From assembly GCA_963750395.1 (NCBI GenBank), contig CAVVQM010000009.1, positions 256,831 through 320,830 of the forward strand: a stretch of DNA of 64,000 bases, in the 5' to 3' direction. The number at the start of each line of letters is the position of its first letter. Position 1 is the stretch's first letter. Source of the stretch: JADJPO01 sp963750395. Lineage in GTDB: Bacteria; Actinomycetota; Actinomycetes; Actinomycetales; Kineosporiaceae. Positions 37,227-47,416 of this stretch are shown here, piece by piece. The notes under the pieces were generated by a model. That model was not told the DNA's origin and made no database searches. It worked only from the letters and a program-made list of their open reading frames with translations. The position numbers and the translations under genes were made by a program.

Positions 37227-37919
37227 CTGAACGTCCGGCGAAACCACTCGATCAGGTCGACCCCCTGGTCCGCCCTCGCGGCGACGTCACTGGCGATCGT
37301 CCTGGCCGGATGCACCGGCTCGACCGCCGATGCGGAACCGGCTGGTCCGACGACCCTCGACCCGCCCGCCACGACCGTCACGCCGAGCCCGTCCCCCACT
37401 CTCGCAGCTGCCTCCTCATCGGTCACCGGCGCCGTGGCAGACTGCTCCGCCACCACGCAGACCGGCCTGCCCGCGGCTCCTGACGTCACTGGGGTGAGCC
37501 CGGCCGCACTGATCACGGCTCGCACCCTGTTCGACTCGGCCAAGGCCTGTGACGCCTCCCTGCTGATCTCACTGGCCACCAAGGACCAGACCCATCTGAG
37601 CTTCGGCGTGATCACCCCCGAGGAGGCCTTCGCGCTGCCCGAGCGGTCCGATCACCGTTTCGCCGCCATGATCCGCACGCTCTCCACACCCCCGGCCACC
37701 GACAACACCTCCGGCCGACCTCTCTACATCTGGCCGGCCGTCGCCGCCGGGGGGGCGAACGCGGACGACGCGGCCTGGCGCGCGGCGGTGGACGCGGGTC
37801 TGCTGACCGCCGCCGAGGCCGACCAGATGCGCGGCGCCGGCGGCGACGGCTACCTCAGCTGGCGGATCGGTGTCGACGGCACCGACGGCACGTGGCAGTT
37901 CATGGTCGCCGGTGACTGA
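37227..37919 (+). CDS. Putative lipoprotein with a CTG start
   Basis: About 231 residues with a clear lipoprotein signal: basic NVRRNHSIRS, hydrophobic ALAATSLAIVLAGC with lipobox LAGC, then a Thr/Pro/Ser linker and a conserved-looking domain (TGVSPAALITARTLFDSAKA; QTHLSFGVITPEEAFALPE; YLSWRIGVDGTDGTWQFMVA). No ATG, GTG or TTG lies between the upstream gene and the signal. The codon at correct distance from a strong ribosome-binding site (ggaggga, 37212-37218) is CTG at 37227. I therefore place a rare CTG start here. Function unknown. Confidence 0.6.
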   Translation: MNVRRNHSIRSTPWSALAATSLAIVLAGCTGSTADAEPAGPTTLDPPATTVTPSPSPTLAAASSSVTGAVADCSATTQTGLPAAPDVTGVSPAALITARTLFDSAKACDASLLISLATKDQTHLSFGVITPEEAFALPERSDHRFAAMIRTLSTPPATDNTSGRPLYIWPAVAAGGANADDAAWRAAVDAGLLTAAEADQMRGAGGDGYLSWRIGVDGTDGTWQFMVAGD

Positions 37920-38043
37920 CCCGAACACTTCGTGCGCTCCGTGACCTGATGCACTCGGATCATCGCCAGCATGGCGTGAGCGTGAAAGAATGTGACATTA
38001 AGCGACGATTCGATCGGAACCGAGGTCTCGAGGAGTACGCCAC

Positions 38044-38616
38044 GTGACTACGCGCGAGCGTTCCCGCCGAGGACGCCCCGGCACTGTCGCCTGGGCCGGC
38101 TCCGCCCTGGCGGCCGGCCTGGTCCTCGCCACCTGGATGACGGCCGCCTGGATCACCTCGATCACCGAGACCCGCACACTCACCGTCACCAGCGCCTCGC
38201 CGTCCACCTCGCCGCCGCCGGACCCCTCGGCAAGCCCCTCGCCGAGCCCGTCACCCACGCCGTCCGCCAGCCCCTCGCCGAGCCCGTCACCGAGCCCCGG
38301 CACCACCTCCGTGTCCGTCGCGTTCACCCGCACGGTCAGCGGCCTCAGGGCGGCGGCCCTCCCGGACCTGGACGCGGTGGCGATCCACCTCAAGTCCGAC
38401 CCCACAGCGATCGCCGTGGTGGTGGGACTGCCCGATCCGGCCGGAGGCCCCACCGTCCCCGGGATCGCCTTCGCCCGGGCCAACACCGTGGCCGATTACC
38501 TGATCAGGCGGGGAATCCCCGAGCACCGGGTGGCGCACACCATCGCCGTCGAGGACCAGCCCGGTGATGGAGACTCGGTCGTCGGCGCCCGCGTGATCGT
38601 GGCCCGGGAAGGGTGA
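38044..38616 (+). CDS. Membrane-anchored protein with OmpA-like C-terminal segment
   Basis: A 190-residue protein, GTG start: membrane segment (WAGSALAAGLVLATWMTAAW), a Ser/Pro linker made of SPSPSPTPSASPSPSP-type repeats, and a domain of about 95 residues. The part GIAFARANTVADYLIRRGIP then EHRVAHTIAVED resembles the RaxxVxxyLxxxGi block of OmpA/MotB peptidoglycan-binding domains. The usual Asp and Arg anchor pair is not obvious, so binding to peptidoglycan is uncertain. The following small gene begins 7 bp downstream and is probably co-transcribed. Confidence 0.55.
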   Translation: MTTRERSRRGRPGTVAWAGSALAAGLVLATWMTAAWITSITETRTLTVTSASPSTSPPPDPSASPSPSPSPTPSASPSPSPSPSPGTTSVSVAFTRTVSGLRAAALPDLDAVAIHLKSDPTAIAVVVGLPDPAGGPTVPGIAFARANTVADYLIRRGIPEHRVAHTIAVEDQPGDGDSVVGARVIVAREG

Positions 38617-38622
38617 TCAGCG

Positions 38623-39063
38623 GTGTCTGAGGTCCTTCTTCCGCTGCTGCTGTTGTCCCTGCTCTCGTGTGGCCTCGGGATCCTGGCCGGTCGTCACCTC
38701 TGGCCCCGCGAGGCGAGCCAGGACGGTGCGACGAGTCAGGACGGTGCGACGAATCAGGACGGTGCGACGAATCAGGACGGTTCGACGAGCCCGGACGTCA
38801 CGGAGAGTCAGGACGGCGCGAGTCAGGACGGCGCGAGTCAGGACGGCGCGGACGGCGCCAGGGCGGCCTCACTCGCCCCAGCGCTGGCCATCGTCGAAGA
38901 ACGCCTGCGTGAGTCCGAGTCAGAACTCGCCGAGATCCGCGAGTTCATCGGCAGGCGCGATCGGCAGGCGTCATTCCTGCGCCATGTCGGCCATCACCGG
39001 GCCGAAGCCGATGAGACGCCCGATCGGGGCGCCGGCGACCCATCCTCAGATGACGACGCCTAG
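38623..39063 (+). CDS. Small membrane protein with SQDGAT-type repeats
   Basis: A 146-residue protein, GTG start. One N-terminal membrane helix (LLPLLLLSLLSCGLGILAG), then about eight tandem copies of a five- or six-residue unit (SQDGA, NQDGAT), a helical coiled-coil-like stretch (IVEERLRESESELAEIREFI) and an acidic tail. The DNA repeat (cgacgantcaggacggtg, 38720-38850) is likely to vary in copy number. Topology resembles a small bitopic scaffold. No family recognised. Confidence 0.55.
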   Translation: MSEVLLPLLLLSLLSCGLGILAGRHLWPREASQDGATSQDGATNQDGATNQDGSTSPDVTESQDGASQDGASQDGADGARAASLAPALAIVEERLRESESELAEIREFIGRRDRQASFLRHVGHHRAEADETPDRGAGDPSSDDDA

Positions 39064-39131
39064 CCACCCGGGCTAGGTTCTGTGCTGTTCGCGCGTGAGC
39101 GCACCCGCACCCCAGAGCAGGATCCTTCTTC

Positions 39132-40726
39132 ATGCCCGATTGGTTCGTGCACATCGACGGGAGGACCACCGGTCCCTTCCCGCCTGCCCAGGTGGGCCAG
39201 TGGCTGAGCAACCGGCAACTTCCCGGCACAGCACTGTTCTGGCCGGACGGTGGCGCCGCGTGGATCCCCCTCAGCGAGGCATGGCCCCTGCTCGCCGCTC
39301 CGCAACCCGTGACACCGCAGCCGGTCAGCCCGCCCTCGAGCGGTGCCGCGACCGACGCCGGCCGCCGCCCCGCACCGCAGGACCACCAGGACGGCCCGCG
39401 GGACGGCCTGAAGGACGGTCTGAAGGACGACGGCGAGGTGTATCCGGGGCAGGCCCCCTACACGGCCCCGTACACCGGCGAGGAGACCGGGCCGCTGGCG
39501 ACCCACAGGGCGCTGACCGCCTTCACGGACCGGCTGTCCGACTTCGCCGGAGTGGAGCGCATCCGCGGATTCTCCCTGCGGGAGCTGCTGTCCCTGGCCA
39601 CCCGGCGGCACAGTCGCGACGAGATCGAACAGAACTTCGCCACCGGCCTGCCCGGGTTCGTCCCCCCGCTGGACAAGGTGGAGTCGGACTGGTTCAAGCC
39701 GTGGATGTTCGTGCGGTTCTACACCTCCGCCTCACTGCTGTTCCTGGCGTTCGTGGCCATGGTCAAGGTGTTCGACAACGTCAACCTGCTCCCCGGCATG
39801 ATCATCGTCGGCAGCCTCGTGGTGCCGCTCGCCGTCCTGGTGTTCTTCTTCGAGGCCAACACCCCGCGGAACATGTCGCTGTTCACGCTGACCCACGCGT
39901 TCCTGGTCGGCGGCGTGGTGTCACTGGCCATCACCCTGGTGCTGGTACAGGCCGGGGCGAACCGCGCATCCGGGACGACACCGTTCACCGTCGGGCTGCT
40001 CGAGGAGGTCGGCAAGCTGCTGGCGGTCTATCTGATCACCTGGCGGCTGCCTGGGCGCCGATACCCCTGGATCCTCAACGGGATGCTCTTCGGTGCGGCT
40101 GTCGGTGCCGGCTTCGCCGCCTTCGAATCGGCCGGGTACGCCCTGACCGGCATGTTGTCGAGCGGTCAGATCGACGTGAACTCCTCGCTCAACGTCATCT
40201 TCCTGCGGGGGGCGCTCGCCCCGTTCGGCCACGTGGTGTGGACGGCCCTGGCCGCCGGTGCGCTCTGGCGGGTCAAGCGGGACCGCATGCTGCGACCCAC
40301 GATGCTCGTCGATCTGAAGGTGCTGCGCATCCTCGGCCTCGTGATCGCCCTGCACATCATCTGGGACATGCCCGCACAGCTGCCGCTCCTGGGCAAGTAC
40401 GCGCTGCTCGGGCTCGTCGCCTGGGTCGTGGTGCTGGGCATGATCGCCTCGGGACTCAAGCAGATCAAGGCGACCCAGATCAGCGCCGCGGCCGGGGGGC
40501 CCTCGGTGCCGCTGCCGACCGCCGCCCAGCCACGAATCGACCTGCGTCAGGCCGGCCCCCGCGCCGTCGACCTCGGCTCCGCCGCTGCAACGCCGAGCGG
40601 AAGAGAAGCGCCCCGGCGGCGCAGGATCAGACCGTTCATCGAGCGGCGCATGACCTCCCACTGCCCTCCCCCGGGCACTCACATAGGTTGTTTCCCCGGA
40701 GACCCGACGACGAGGAGAAGAAACAC

Positions 40727-40730
<4 letters not shown>
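39132..40730 (+). CDS. GYF-domain PrsW-type membrane protease-like protein
   Basis: A 532-residue protein. Residues 1-55 are a GYF_2-type domain (DWFVHIDGRTTGPFPPAQVG, then ALFWPDGGAAWIPLSEAWPL). A linker precedes about seven to eight membrane helices from residue 195. The membrane part has the PrsW family signature: EE in FTVGLLEEVGKLLAVYLITW, the following GMLFGAAVGAGFAAFESAGY, and His in APFGHVVWTALAAGALW and LVIALHIIWDMPAQ. PrsW proteins are intramembrane glutamate/metal proteases that act on anti-sigma factors; the substrate here is unknown. The stop overlaps the citrate synthase start (ATGA at 40727-40730), so the two are translationally coupled. Confidence 0.8.
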
Positions 40731-42010
<1,280 letters not shown>

Positions 42011-42041
42011 CCGCCCGCGAGGGTCGTCCCTGAGTGGCCGC

Positions 42042-43988
42042 TCACTCCTGCTCGTCGGGGCGGGCGGCGCAGACCCGGTCCCGGCCCGCGGCCTTCGCCT
42101 TGTAGCAGAGGGCATCCGCCTCTGCCAGAAGGGTCCCCACGTCGGTCGGCCCCTGCGAGTACGCCACCCCGATGCTGAGCGAGATCCGGTGTCCCTCGGC
42201 GGCCCCGGCCAGCACGAGTTCGCCGGCCGCGACGCGGGTCTTCTCGGCGATCCGAATGGCGTCGGGCAGTCGGCACCCGGGCAGCACCAGGATCAGTTCG
42301 TCGCCCCCGGTGCGTGCCACCAGGTCCCCGGCCCGCACGCTTCCCCTCAGCAGGCGTGCGAGCGCCACCAGGGTCTCGTCACCGGCCTGATGCCCTGACG
42401 TGTCGTTGATGTTCTTGAACCTGTCAAGGTCGATGACGCACAGGCTGAACGGCATGCCGATCGAGCTCAGCTCCCCCAGAACGCGCTCGAGTTCACGGCG
42501 ATTGATCAAGCCGGTCAGCGCGTCGTGGGTGGCCTCGTACTCCAGCCGTCCGGCCAGCTCCCGCTCGCGGGTGATGTCCTCGCAGACCATCACCACCTCC
42601 GGCTCACCGGCCTGGGCCGCCATCCTCCGGGCGGTGTGACGGACCCACCGCCCGGCGCTGTCCTCGGACAGCTGGGCCTCCCAGACCTCGACCGTGCCCA
42701 CCTCGCTCGTGGCCAGCCGCTCCAGGGCCCCGGTGACCGCGGCGGCGCCGTCCTCGCTGTACAACGCCTGCATCGAGCTGCCGCGCAGGGAACCGGCGGG
42801 ACGGCCGAGCAACAGCGAGCCGGTGCGACTCACCCGCGCGATGGCGCCGTTGACAGACACCGTGAGGACCATCAACGGCAGGGCGTCGATCAGATCGTCC
42901 AGCCGCTGCGCCCGATAGGCCGATTCCTCCTGCGCCGAGACCCGTTGCAGTGAGGATCCGGCCAGGCTGGTGAGCATCTGCACCGCCCGGCTGCGGTCGT
43001 CGTCCAGATCGAAGTGCTGGCAGGAGCCCACGCTCAGCACCGCACCGACCCGTCCGGCGATCGGCACCGGAAGCGCCAGCAGGGTCACCAGACCGGCCTC
43101 GGACAGCACCCTGTGCTCCGGGTAGTCCGAACCGGCCAGTTCCGCGAAGAACATCGGGCGCGCCGTCCGGAAGACGCGCGCAACCGCGCTGCCGTCGGGG
43201 ATCTCGTCCATCGCGGCCCCCCCGGCCACGCGCTCGGACTCCCTCGCCGTGACGCACACCAGCTTCGCGGAGTCCCGTTCCGGGGCCACCAGCCAGACCC
43301 TGTCGGCCGGCACGATGTCGCTGATCTGTTGGGCGATCACGTCGAAGACCTGCTGCCAGGTGGACGCGGACGACAGCTCGATGCCGATCGTCGTCAGTCT
43401 CTCCAGCAGCCGGGTCTGCACGCGTTCACGGGCCAGTTCCTCGCGGGTCCTGGACACGATCCGGAAGCGCTCGAGGTTGGCCGAGACGATGCCACCCAAC
43501 TCGATCATCAGGGCCTGCTCGCCCTCGGAGACCACCTCACCGCGTTCCCGGGCGAGGGTCATCACCCCGGTCACCGAGCCGTCCACCCAGAGCGGCACGT
43601 TGAACACCTCGCCGATGCCCTGTGCGCTGAGCATCGGCGCCTCGAACGCATCGCCGTCCGGGCGCGGGCGCCAGTAGGCCGGCCGGGCCGCCTCGAGGAC
43701 CCGGCCCAGATCGCTGCCCGCCCGGGGGATCCGGGTCTGGACCGGGACCGGCCCGGGCCCACCCGGCAGGGCGACGACCTCGAACTCCTCACCCGATGCG
43801 CCCAGCAGCGCGACCGTGACCCGGCTCGCCGCCAGGTGGTCGGCCACCCAGTCCGCGATCACCCCGTACATCGCCGACTCGCCGTGGGCCCGCAGCGCCG
43901 TGACCGCCAGCGCGGACAGGGTGTCCTGGGCCGGGGTCGTGCGCTGCTCATGTTCGGCGGCGACGTCCGGTCTCAGGTCGTCGCTCAC
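42042..43988 (-). CDS. Diguanylate cyclase with GAF-GAF-PAS sensory region
   Basis: About 648 residues without membrane segments: GAF 1 (about 15-170; VTVALLGASGEEFEVVALPG), GAF 2 (about 200-350; PVPIAGRVGAVLSVGSCQHF), PAS (about 360-475; LDDLIDALPLMVLTVSVNGA; VVMVCEDITRERELAGR) and GGDEF (about 480-645). The catalytic motif is GGDEL in LVARTGGDELILVLPGC, and the inhibitory site R-x-x-D (RAGD) lies five residues upstream. Start-of-domain DALTGLINRRELERVL and DLDRFKNINDTSGHQAGDET are intact, so activity (2 GTP to c-di-GMP) is expected. Start GTG 43988; the exact N-terminus is uncertain. Divergent from the zinc-ribbon gene. Confidence 0.85.
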   Translation of the reverse strand: MSDDLRPDVAAEHEQRTTPAQDTLSALAVTALRAHGESAMYGVIADWVADHLAASRVTVALLGASGEEFEVVALPGGPGPVPVQTRIPRAGSDLGRVLEAARPAYWRPRPDGDAFEAPMLSAQGIGEVFNVPLWVDGSVTGVMTLARERGEVVSEGEQALMIELGGIVSANLERFRIVSRTREELARERVQTRLLERLTTIGIELSSASTWQQVFDVIAQQISDIVPADRVWLVAPERDSAKLVCVTARESERVAGGAAMDEIPDGSAVARVFRTARPMFFAELAGSDYPEHRVLSEAGLVTLLALPVPIAGRVGAVLSVGSCQHFDLDDDRSRAVQMLTSLAGSSLQRVSAQEESAYRAQRLDDLIDALPLMVLTVSVNGAIARVSRTGSLLLGRPAGSLRGSSMQALYSEDGAAAVTGALERLATSEVGTVEVWEAQLSEDSAGRWVRHTARRMAAQAGEPEVVMVCEDITRERELAGRLEYEATHDALTGLINRRELERVLGELSSIGMPFSLCVIDLDRFKNINDTSGHQAGDETLVALARLLRGSVRAGDLVARTGGDELILVLPGCRLPDAIRIAEKTRVAAGELVLAGAAEGHRISLSIGVAYSQGPTDVGTLLAEADALCYKAKAAGRDRVCAARPDEQE

Positions 43989-44080
43989 GCCGAACAGATC
44001 GACCGGCCGGCCGGTCGCCTTGAGCGCCGCACCCGCCTGGCCGGGGCCTCCGATCGGCTCCACTCTGGCACGCTGGTGCG

Positions 44081-44422
44081 GTGCCTCGCAGCAACCGTCC
44101 CCGCCGCCCCCGTTCGGGGCGGGGAGCCCGTTCTCGGCCCGGGCAGGGCGAGGCCTCGGCCGGCGAACTGGACGCCGACCGCGTGCTGCACGGCTCGACC
44201 CGCCGAGAACGGCACCCGGACGGCGAGTGGCTGGTCCGCTTCGTCGCCGCCGCCGCGACGAGCAAGACCTACCGCTGTCCGGGGTGCGATCAGGAGATCG
44301 CCCCGGGCACCGCGCATGTGGTCGCCTGGCCCGACCAGGAGGCGATCGGAGCGTTCGGGGGGATCCAGGACCGGCGGCACTGGCATCGACCGTGCTGGAC
44401 GGCGCGCGCCCGGCGCCGCTGA
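44081..44422 (+). CDS. Small zinc-ribbon protein (annotated ATP/GTP-binding in relatives)
   Basis: A 113-residue protein, GTG start. A basic N-terminus (PRSNRPRRPRSGRGARSRPG) leads to a compact domain, WLVRFVAAAATSKTYRCPGC then DQEIAPGTAHVVAWPDQEA, ending RRHWHRPCWTARA. Two CxxC/HxxxC-like ligand pairs suggest one zinc. Relatives are common in actinobacteria and often named ATP/GTP-binding, without visible nucleotide motifs. Probably a nucleic-acid-associated protein. Confidence 0.7.
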   Translation: MPRSNRPRRPRSGRGARSRPGQGEASAGELDADRVLHGSTRRERHPDGEWLVRFVAAAATSKTYRCPGCDQEIAPGTAHVVAWPDQEAIGAFGGIQDRRHWHRPCWTARARRR

Positions 44423-44467
44423 GCGATCGTGGGACCCGCGCCTCCGGTGGGTCCGGTCCGGTCCACG

Positions 44468-46069
44468 TCAGGACGCGGCGTCGGCGTTCTCGGCGATGAG
44501 CTGCTCCAGCAGCACGCGGTGCGCCGAGGACATCTCGGTGAACTGGAGGCCGATCTCGCTCAACTTGTCCGTCTCCCACCGTGACCAGGCGACGTCCGCG
44601 TGTGAGATGAGGGCCATGCCCCCCACCTGCAGCTCGACCCGAACGCGAGCGGCCACCGGGGGCTCCAGGTCCCGCTCCAGACGGAGCCTGACCCCGCTGC
44701 GGCTCACGTCGCAGACCAGCGCCGCCGCGGTGCTGCTCTCCCAGGTGAGGGTGGCCGAACCGGAGATGGCCACACGGGTCGATCCGCGCCGGTCCCGCCC
44801 CGAGGCCTGTGGCTGCGGGCCGGGCTGCTCCTCGATGGCCTGAAGCCATTCGCGCAGCGCATCGGTCATCTCCAGAGCGACGCCGGCGTAGCCGTCGGGG
44901 TCGCCCAGCAGTTCCTCGGCCCGCTCGGACTGCCCGGAGATGCCCGCCTCGAGGATGTCGGCGGTCAGTCGGTGGAACGTCGCGTGCAACGCCGTCAACC
45001 GGCCGGTTCGAGCGGCGTCCAACTGTCGGGCCGCGTCACTGTGCAGCCACGTGCCCAGGGCGCACCGGTCATCCGCCGCCACCGTCGCCGGGTCCACGTT
45101 CCGCGGGATCCGGCCCGTCGTGATGATCCCGCGCAGCCGCCACTTCCAGCCGGCGTGAGCCCTGATCGCAGCCCTCAGCGGGTGGACCGGCAGTTCACCG
45201 GTCGCGCTGTCGATGTCGTCGCGCTGGGCCCAGGCGACCTGTTGGAGCCGGTCGAGCCAGCCGACGGAGCGCTCGATGGCGGTCTCGGAGCCGGCCGCGG
45301 CCTCTTTGGAGCTGCTCACCGACCGGCCCAGCACCTCGACCGCCGAGACGGCCCCCGATGCGGCCTCGGTGATGGAGGTGATCGAGGCGGTCTGCTGCTC
45401 GACCGCCGCCGCGATGGTCTCCTGCAGGGTCTCCACCCGGGAGAGGACGTCATCGATGCGTTCCACGGCGGTACGGACCTCGGCGCTGTCCTGGGCCAGG
45501 GCGGCCAACTGCTCGGTGATCCCCACGGTGGCCACTCCGGTCTGGGCGGCCAGGTTCTTGACCTCCTCGGCCACCACGGCGAATCCCCTGCCAGCGGCCC
45601 CGGCCCGCGCCGCCTCGATGGTGGCGTTCAGGGCCAGCAACCGGGTCTGATCAGAGATCCCGGTCACCACCCGGACCACGTCGTCGATCTGACGGGTCGA
45701 GACGGTCAGCCGCTCCACCGAGGCGCGCACCTGCTCGGTCGCCTGCGCGGCCTGCGCGGTGACCTCGGTGGCCTGGGCAGCGGACCGGGCGACCTCCTCC
45801 ATCGCCAACGCCATCTCGCGCGTGGAGTCGGCCACGGCGGAGGTCTGGCCGGCGACCCTCCCGGTGGCCTCATCGGCCGCACCGACGGCGGCCACGGCTC
45901 CCCTGTTGAGTTCGCGCAGACGGGCGAACGACTCCGCCAGGTCCTCGGTGCCCATGCTGAGGTCGTCGCCGCGATCCCGCAGGCTCAGGAGCATCCCGAT
46001 GGAGACCGACACCGACCCGGAACCGCAGTCGACCGGCCTCGGCTGGTGTGAACGCCGGAACCAACGCAT
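44468..46069 (-). CDS. Soluble chemoreceptor with CZB and PilZ domains
   Basis: A 533-residue protein without membrane helices. A methyl-accepting signalling domain (about 60-290) contains the conserved hairpin tip VVTGISDQTRLLALNATIEA, ARAGAAGRGFAVVAEEVKNL and AAQTG. A chemoreceptor zinc-binding (CZB) region follows (about 300-390): HPLRAAIRAHAGWKWRLRGI, CALGTWLHSDAARQLD, LHATFHRLTADI give the H/C-x-W-L pattern. The C-terminal PilZ domain (about 425-520) has RGSTR (RxxxR) and DVSRSG (DxSxxG), the c-di-GMP contacts. Start ATG 46069 is preferred to 46156 because the family begins here. No chemotaxis genes adjoin it. It may couple zinc/redox and c-di-GMP to signalling. Confidence 0.85.
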   Translation of the reverse strand: MRWFRRSHQPRPVDCGSGSVSVSIGMLLSLRDRGDDLSMGTEDLAESFARLRELNRGAVAAVGAADEATGRVAGQTSAVADSTREMALAMEEVARSAAQATEVTAQAAQATEQVRASVERLTVSTRQIDDVVRVVTGISDQTRLLALNATIEAARAGAAGRGFAVVAEEVKNLAAQTGVATVGITEQLAALAQDSAEVRTAVERIDDVLSRVETLQETIAAAVEQQTASITSITEAASGAVSAVEVLGRSVSSSKEAAAGSETAIERSVGWLDRLQQVAWAQRDDIDSATGELPVHPLRAAIRAHAGWKWRLRGIITTGRIPRNVDPATVAADDRCALGTWLHSDAARQLDAARTGRLTALHATFHRLTADILEAGISGQSERAEELLGDPDGYAGVALEMTDALREWLQAIEEQPGPQPQASGRDRRGSTRVAISGSATLTWESSTAAALVCDVSRSGVRLRLERDLEPPVAARVRVELQVGGMALISHADVAWSRWETDKLSEIGLQFTEMSSAHRVLLEQLIAENADAAS

Positions 46070-46209
46070 GCCGGGAGCCCCCAGGGGATCGTGACTAGAG
46101 CCACCCTGGCTATCGGCGCCACGCGGCCGGCCTTGAGCGGCTCGGCGCCACGCCACCTCGCCGGGCCCGGGAACGTGACGCGAGCACCCCGGGCGGGCAT
46201 TCTGGACGC

Positions 46210-47355
46210 GTGGGGCTCCCGCTGCTACTCGTCGTGGACGGCAACAGCCTGCTCCACCGGGCGCACCACGCCTGGGCGGACAGCAACGAACGCGACGAGC
46301 GGGGCATGCCGGTCTGGGGGCTGCTGGGGTTGACCGTGGCGGTCGCGGCGGCCGTCGCCCGATGCCGCCCCGACGCTCTGCTGGTCGGATTCGACTGCGC
46401 GGTGCGCTCGCAGCGCCGCGAGGCGTTCGCCGGGTACAAGGCCCACCGCCCCGACAAGAGCGAGGACCTGCGCCACCAACTGGACACCGCCCCGGCGCTG
46501 TTCGCGTCGGCCGGCATCCCCACCTGCCAGATCGAGGGCCAGGAGGCGGACGACGTGCTCGCCTCCGGGGCGGCGCTGGCCCGCCGGCAGGGTTGGCGCG
46601 CCGTCCTGGTGACCAGCGACCGCGACGCGTTCTGCCTGATCGACCAGACCACGTCGGTGCTGCGGGTGGTCAGCGGCGGGATGGAGGAGTCCCCCATGCT
46701 GGCTCCGGAACAGGTCAGCGATCTGTACGGGGTGGCTCCGCACGCCTATCGCGACCTGGCGGTGCTGCGTGGCGACCCCTCGGACAACCTCCCGGGGGTG
46801 CCGGGGGTCGGCAACCGCCTGGCGGCCCGGCTACTGACGCGGTTCGGTTCGCTGGGCGCCCTGTTCGCCGCGCTCGAGGACGACGACCAGACGCAGGCCG
46901 TGCGGGCCGTGGCCGGGGATCGGGCGGTGGACTTCCTCCGTTCGCCGGCCGGACGCACGCTCCTGGAGCGCAACCGGGTTCTGATGACCCAGCGGGAGGA
47001 TCTGCCGCTGCCGGGGATCGACCTGTTGCGCCTGCCCCTGGACGGTCCCCGGCTGCGCGGGACGCTGCGCGGACACGGCATCCGGCTGAGCCGGTCGCTG
47101 TGGGCGCTGATCGGGGAGCAGCCGCCGCCCTGGACGCCGAACGGCTTCGACAAGGCACCTGCTGCGCTTCCCCGCGTCGAGGCGCCACCGTGGGCCCTCA
47201 GCCGTTGGTATGAGTCGATCGACCTCCGTTCGGCTGATATCGATTCCACGGCAACGGCTTCCACGGGAGCGTCCGCGCCCCGCCGCGCGGCGGTGACCAG
47301 GAATGGCGCACGGCGACCGGCCCCGGTCCCGGTCGGCCAGCAGACCCTGTTCTGA
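46210..47355 (+). CDS. 5'-3' exonuclease (PolA N-terminal-like) with possible clamp motif
   Basis: A 381-residue stand-alone homologue of the polymerase I 5'-nuclease domain. Metal-site motifs are LLVVDGNSLLHRAHHAW, LLVGFDCAVRSQRREAFAGY then KAHRP, GQEADDVLASGAAL, VTSDRDAFCLI and GDPSDNLPGVPGVGNRLAAR (helix-hairpin-helix). No polymerase domain follows. It should remove RNA primers or flaps. The extreme C-terminus is GQQTLF, a Q-x-x-L-F pattern like beta-clamp-binding peptides, placed after a disordered tail. Start GTG 46210. Confidence 0.9.
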   Translation: MGLPLLLVVDGNSLLHRAHHAWADSNERDERGMPVWGLLGLTVAVAAAVARCRPDALLVGFDCAVRSQRREAFAGYKAHRPDKSEDLRHQLDTAPALFASAGIPTCQIEGQEADDVLASGAALARRQGWRAVLVTSDRDAFCLIDQTTSVLRVVSGGMEESPMLAPEQVSDLYGVAPHAYRDLAVLRGDPSDNLPGVPGVGNRLAARLLTRFGSLGALFAALEDDDQTQAVRAVAGDRAVDFLRSPAGRTLLERNRVLMTQREDLPLPGIDLLRLPLDGPRLRGTLRGHGIRLSRSLWALIGEQPPPWTPNGFDKAPAALPRVEAPPWALSRWYESIDLRSADIDSTATASTGASAPRRAAVTRNGARRPAPVPVGQQTLF

Positions 47356-47416
47356 CCCGCGCGGGCGGTGCGGCGGCTAGGCTGACGCGCGTTCTGCTCT
47401 CTATCTGGAGTGACTG

